Assembly (NCBI GenBank): GCA_021736575.1 | Contig: JAIPFP010000034.1 | Coordinates: forward strand, 1-35,095 | Direction of reading: 5' to 3' | From: Pirellula sp. | Lineage (GTDB): Bacteria; Planctomycetota; Planctomycetia; Pirellulales; Pirellulaceae | Length of the DNA: 35,095 nucleotides | Shown: piece after piece, positions 33,902 through 35,095 of the stretch | How the letters are laid out: each line of letters opens with the position of its first letter | Position numbering within the stretch: the first letter of the stretch is position 1 | Made by a program: the position numbers and the translations under genes | The notes under the pieces: generated by a model | Databases searched by the model: none | What the model was told of the DNA's origin: nothing | Seen by the model: only the letters and a program-made list of their open reading frames with translations

Positions 33902-35095
33902 TCAGAACTCTTCCCAGTGGTCGACGACCCAGTGTTTCGTTTCGATGGAACCACTCAGTGAAATCTCGATTCGAATGGCATGATCGCGTGCAGTCACAAG
34001 CACTCGCCGATCCTTGGCTGCGAAAGCGTCCAAAACGCGAGTCGACTGGGCTCGATTCGCACCGCTGATAACGATGACCTCGGGGGCGCACCAAGCCAAC
34101 AGGGCGTCTGATTTTGAGTTTAGCGAACCATGGTGTGGGGCCATCATCACATCCACTTTTGTTGAGTCTTGACCGACAAGCATTTGCATTCCTGGCGGTT
34201 CTAAATCCCCGGGAAGCAGGATGCGTCGCCCCGCGAATTCAATCATGACGCAAAGACTGTTGGCGTTGTCGGTTCCAACAACACCTTGGTCGGGCGGATG
34301 CATCGCTAACATGCTCCAGCCATCTCCTTGATACACGTCCCCTTTTTTCCAAGCCACCATGCGAGCACCGTGGCTGCCTGCCACACGCAAATTTTGCTTC
34401 AACAATGGGCTTCGATGTTCAAAGACTTGCCGAGTTGAGATCAATTTCCCAATGGCAAACCGTTTTGCAATCCCCTCGAGTCCGTTAAAATGATCGGAGT
34501 CTGCATGTGAGAGAATTACGCCGTGAATACTTGGCTTGTTCATAGCCCACAATGCCTCAACCATCACCTGATAACTGCGTTGATGGTCACCTAATCGACC
34601 AGCGTCGTACAGCCAATCTTGCTGGTCAGGAGTTTCGATGAGGATGTTGGTGCCGTGTCCAACATCGATGAATGTAAGGGACAGTTTCGTATTGCGCCCG
34701 TTTGTAGCAGACCGAACCCAGTCTAAAGTCGGCTGAATCGTCAATCCGAAAACAAACCATATTCCCAACACCCGAACGAGTAGTCGGCGACTCGTGGATC
34801 GTTTGACGCCACCTAGGATCGCGGTGATGATCCCGAGAGTATAAAAGCTGTGCAACCACCAAGCAGGTGGCGCCCTCAACCAAAAGTGACCCAATGGAAC
34901 TTGCTCCCCCAGACCGACGATGCATTGCACAATCCATAACGACACACCACAAACCACTCCAAGCGGCCAGGCAAAGATTGGGAACCATCCAAAGGCAATC
35001 AGGCCAAGGCCAGCCATCAAAGCCAACAGCATCGGCAACCATAGCAATAGATTGAGCGCGATTGCGATCGGACTAACTACATGAAAACTGCTCCA
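33902..35095 (-). CDS. comEC: ComEC/Rec2 DNA-uptake protein, C-terminal part
   Basis: The last 397 codons of a ComEC/Rec2 protein; the frame is open to the window edge, reading FHVVSPIAIALNLLLW at its start. It shows the end of the membrane Competence domain (helices at about 15-70 and 90-140) and the metallo-beta-lactamase-like domain: LTFIDVGHGTNILIE, SHADSDHFNGL (metal ligands), RILLPGDLE and APHHGSLNS. ComEC forms the inner-membrane channel for single-stranded DNA in natural transformation. The N-terminal OB-fold and most of the channel lie outside the window. Confidence 0.93.
   Translation of the reverse strand, partial: WSSFHVVSPIAIALNLLLWLPMLLALMAGLGLIAFGWFPIFAWPLGVVCGVSLWIVQCIVGLGEQVPLGHFWLRAPPAWWLHSFYTLGIITAILGGVKRSTSRRLLVRVLGIWFVFGLTIQPTLDWVRSATNGRNTKLSLTFIDVGHGTNILIETPDQQDWLYDAGRLGDHQRSYQVMVEALWAMNKPSIHGVILSHADSDHFNGLEGIAKRFAIGKLISTRQVFEHRSPLLKQNLRVAGSHGARMVAWKKGDVYQGDGWSMLAMHPPDQGVVGTDNANSLCVMIEFAGRRILLPGDLEPPGMQMLVGQDSTKVDVMMAPHHGSLNSKSDALLAWCAPEVIVISGANRAQSTRVLDAFAAKDRRVLVTARDHAIRIEISLSGSIETKHWVVDHWEEF

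Overview
The window looks like a chromosomal stretch of a planctomycete, probably Pirellulales-like. The signs are a paired DUF1549/DUF1553 (PSD1) and DUF1501 gene set, DUF2721, palindromic intergenic repeats of the kind seen in these genomes, and proteins long for their families. This placement is inferred from gene content only; no rRNA or tRNA was seen.

Left part (1-16300) is mostly housekeeping and lipid or cell-envelope genes. It opens with the 3' end of a group II intron (domains V and VI) and REP-like palindromes. Then come an exported amidohydrolase, a minus-strand operon (LpxH-like phosphatase, cardiolipin synthase, DUF2721), the PSD1-DUF1501 pair, an exported YbhE-type lactonase, and rplM-rpsI with a good promoter and terminator. 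It ends with a three-part fusion of fatty acyl-AMP ligase, acyl carrier protein and alpha-oxoamine synthase, whose stop codon overlaps the start of the NADH-sensing repressor Rex.

Middle part (about 16850-25700) is an accessory, defence-type island. A type I restriction-modification locus has decayed there: hsdM keeps only its C-terminus, hsdS is half size, and hsdR is cut after about 158 codons and joined to the 3' part of a YgjP-type metallopeptidase gene. Intact genes sit between the wrecks: a DUF433/DUF5615 toxin-antitoxin pair, a GIY-YIG nuclease, an AlbA_2 (Schlafen-like) ATP-binding protein, an HNH endonuclease, a PD-(D/E)XK-like protein and a second toxin-antitoxin pair. A serine-recombinase remnant lies near the right edge. 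Between the GIY-YIG and AlbA_2 genes is a 150-base cluster of alternating TGTCTAAA half-sites containing a perfect 13-bp inverted repeat.

Right part (25900-35095) returns to core genes: an orphan NarL-type response regulator, a large NfeD/ClpP-like membrane protein, a repeat-rich intergenic region with a 10-bp-TIR element, an enlarged Tex-like RNA-binding protein with a 15-bp in-frame minisatellite, a small unknown protein, and the 3' part of comEC running off the window end.
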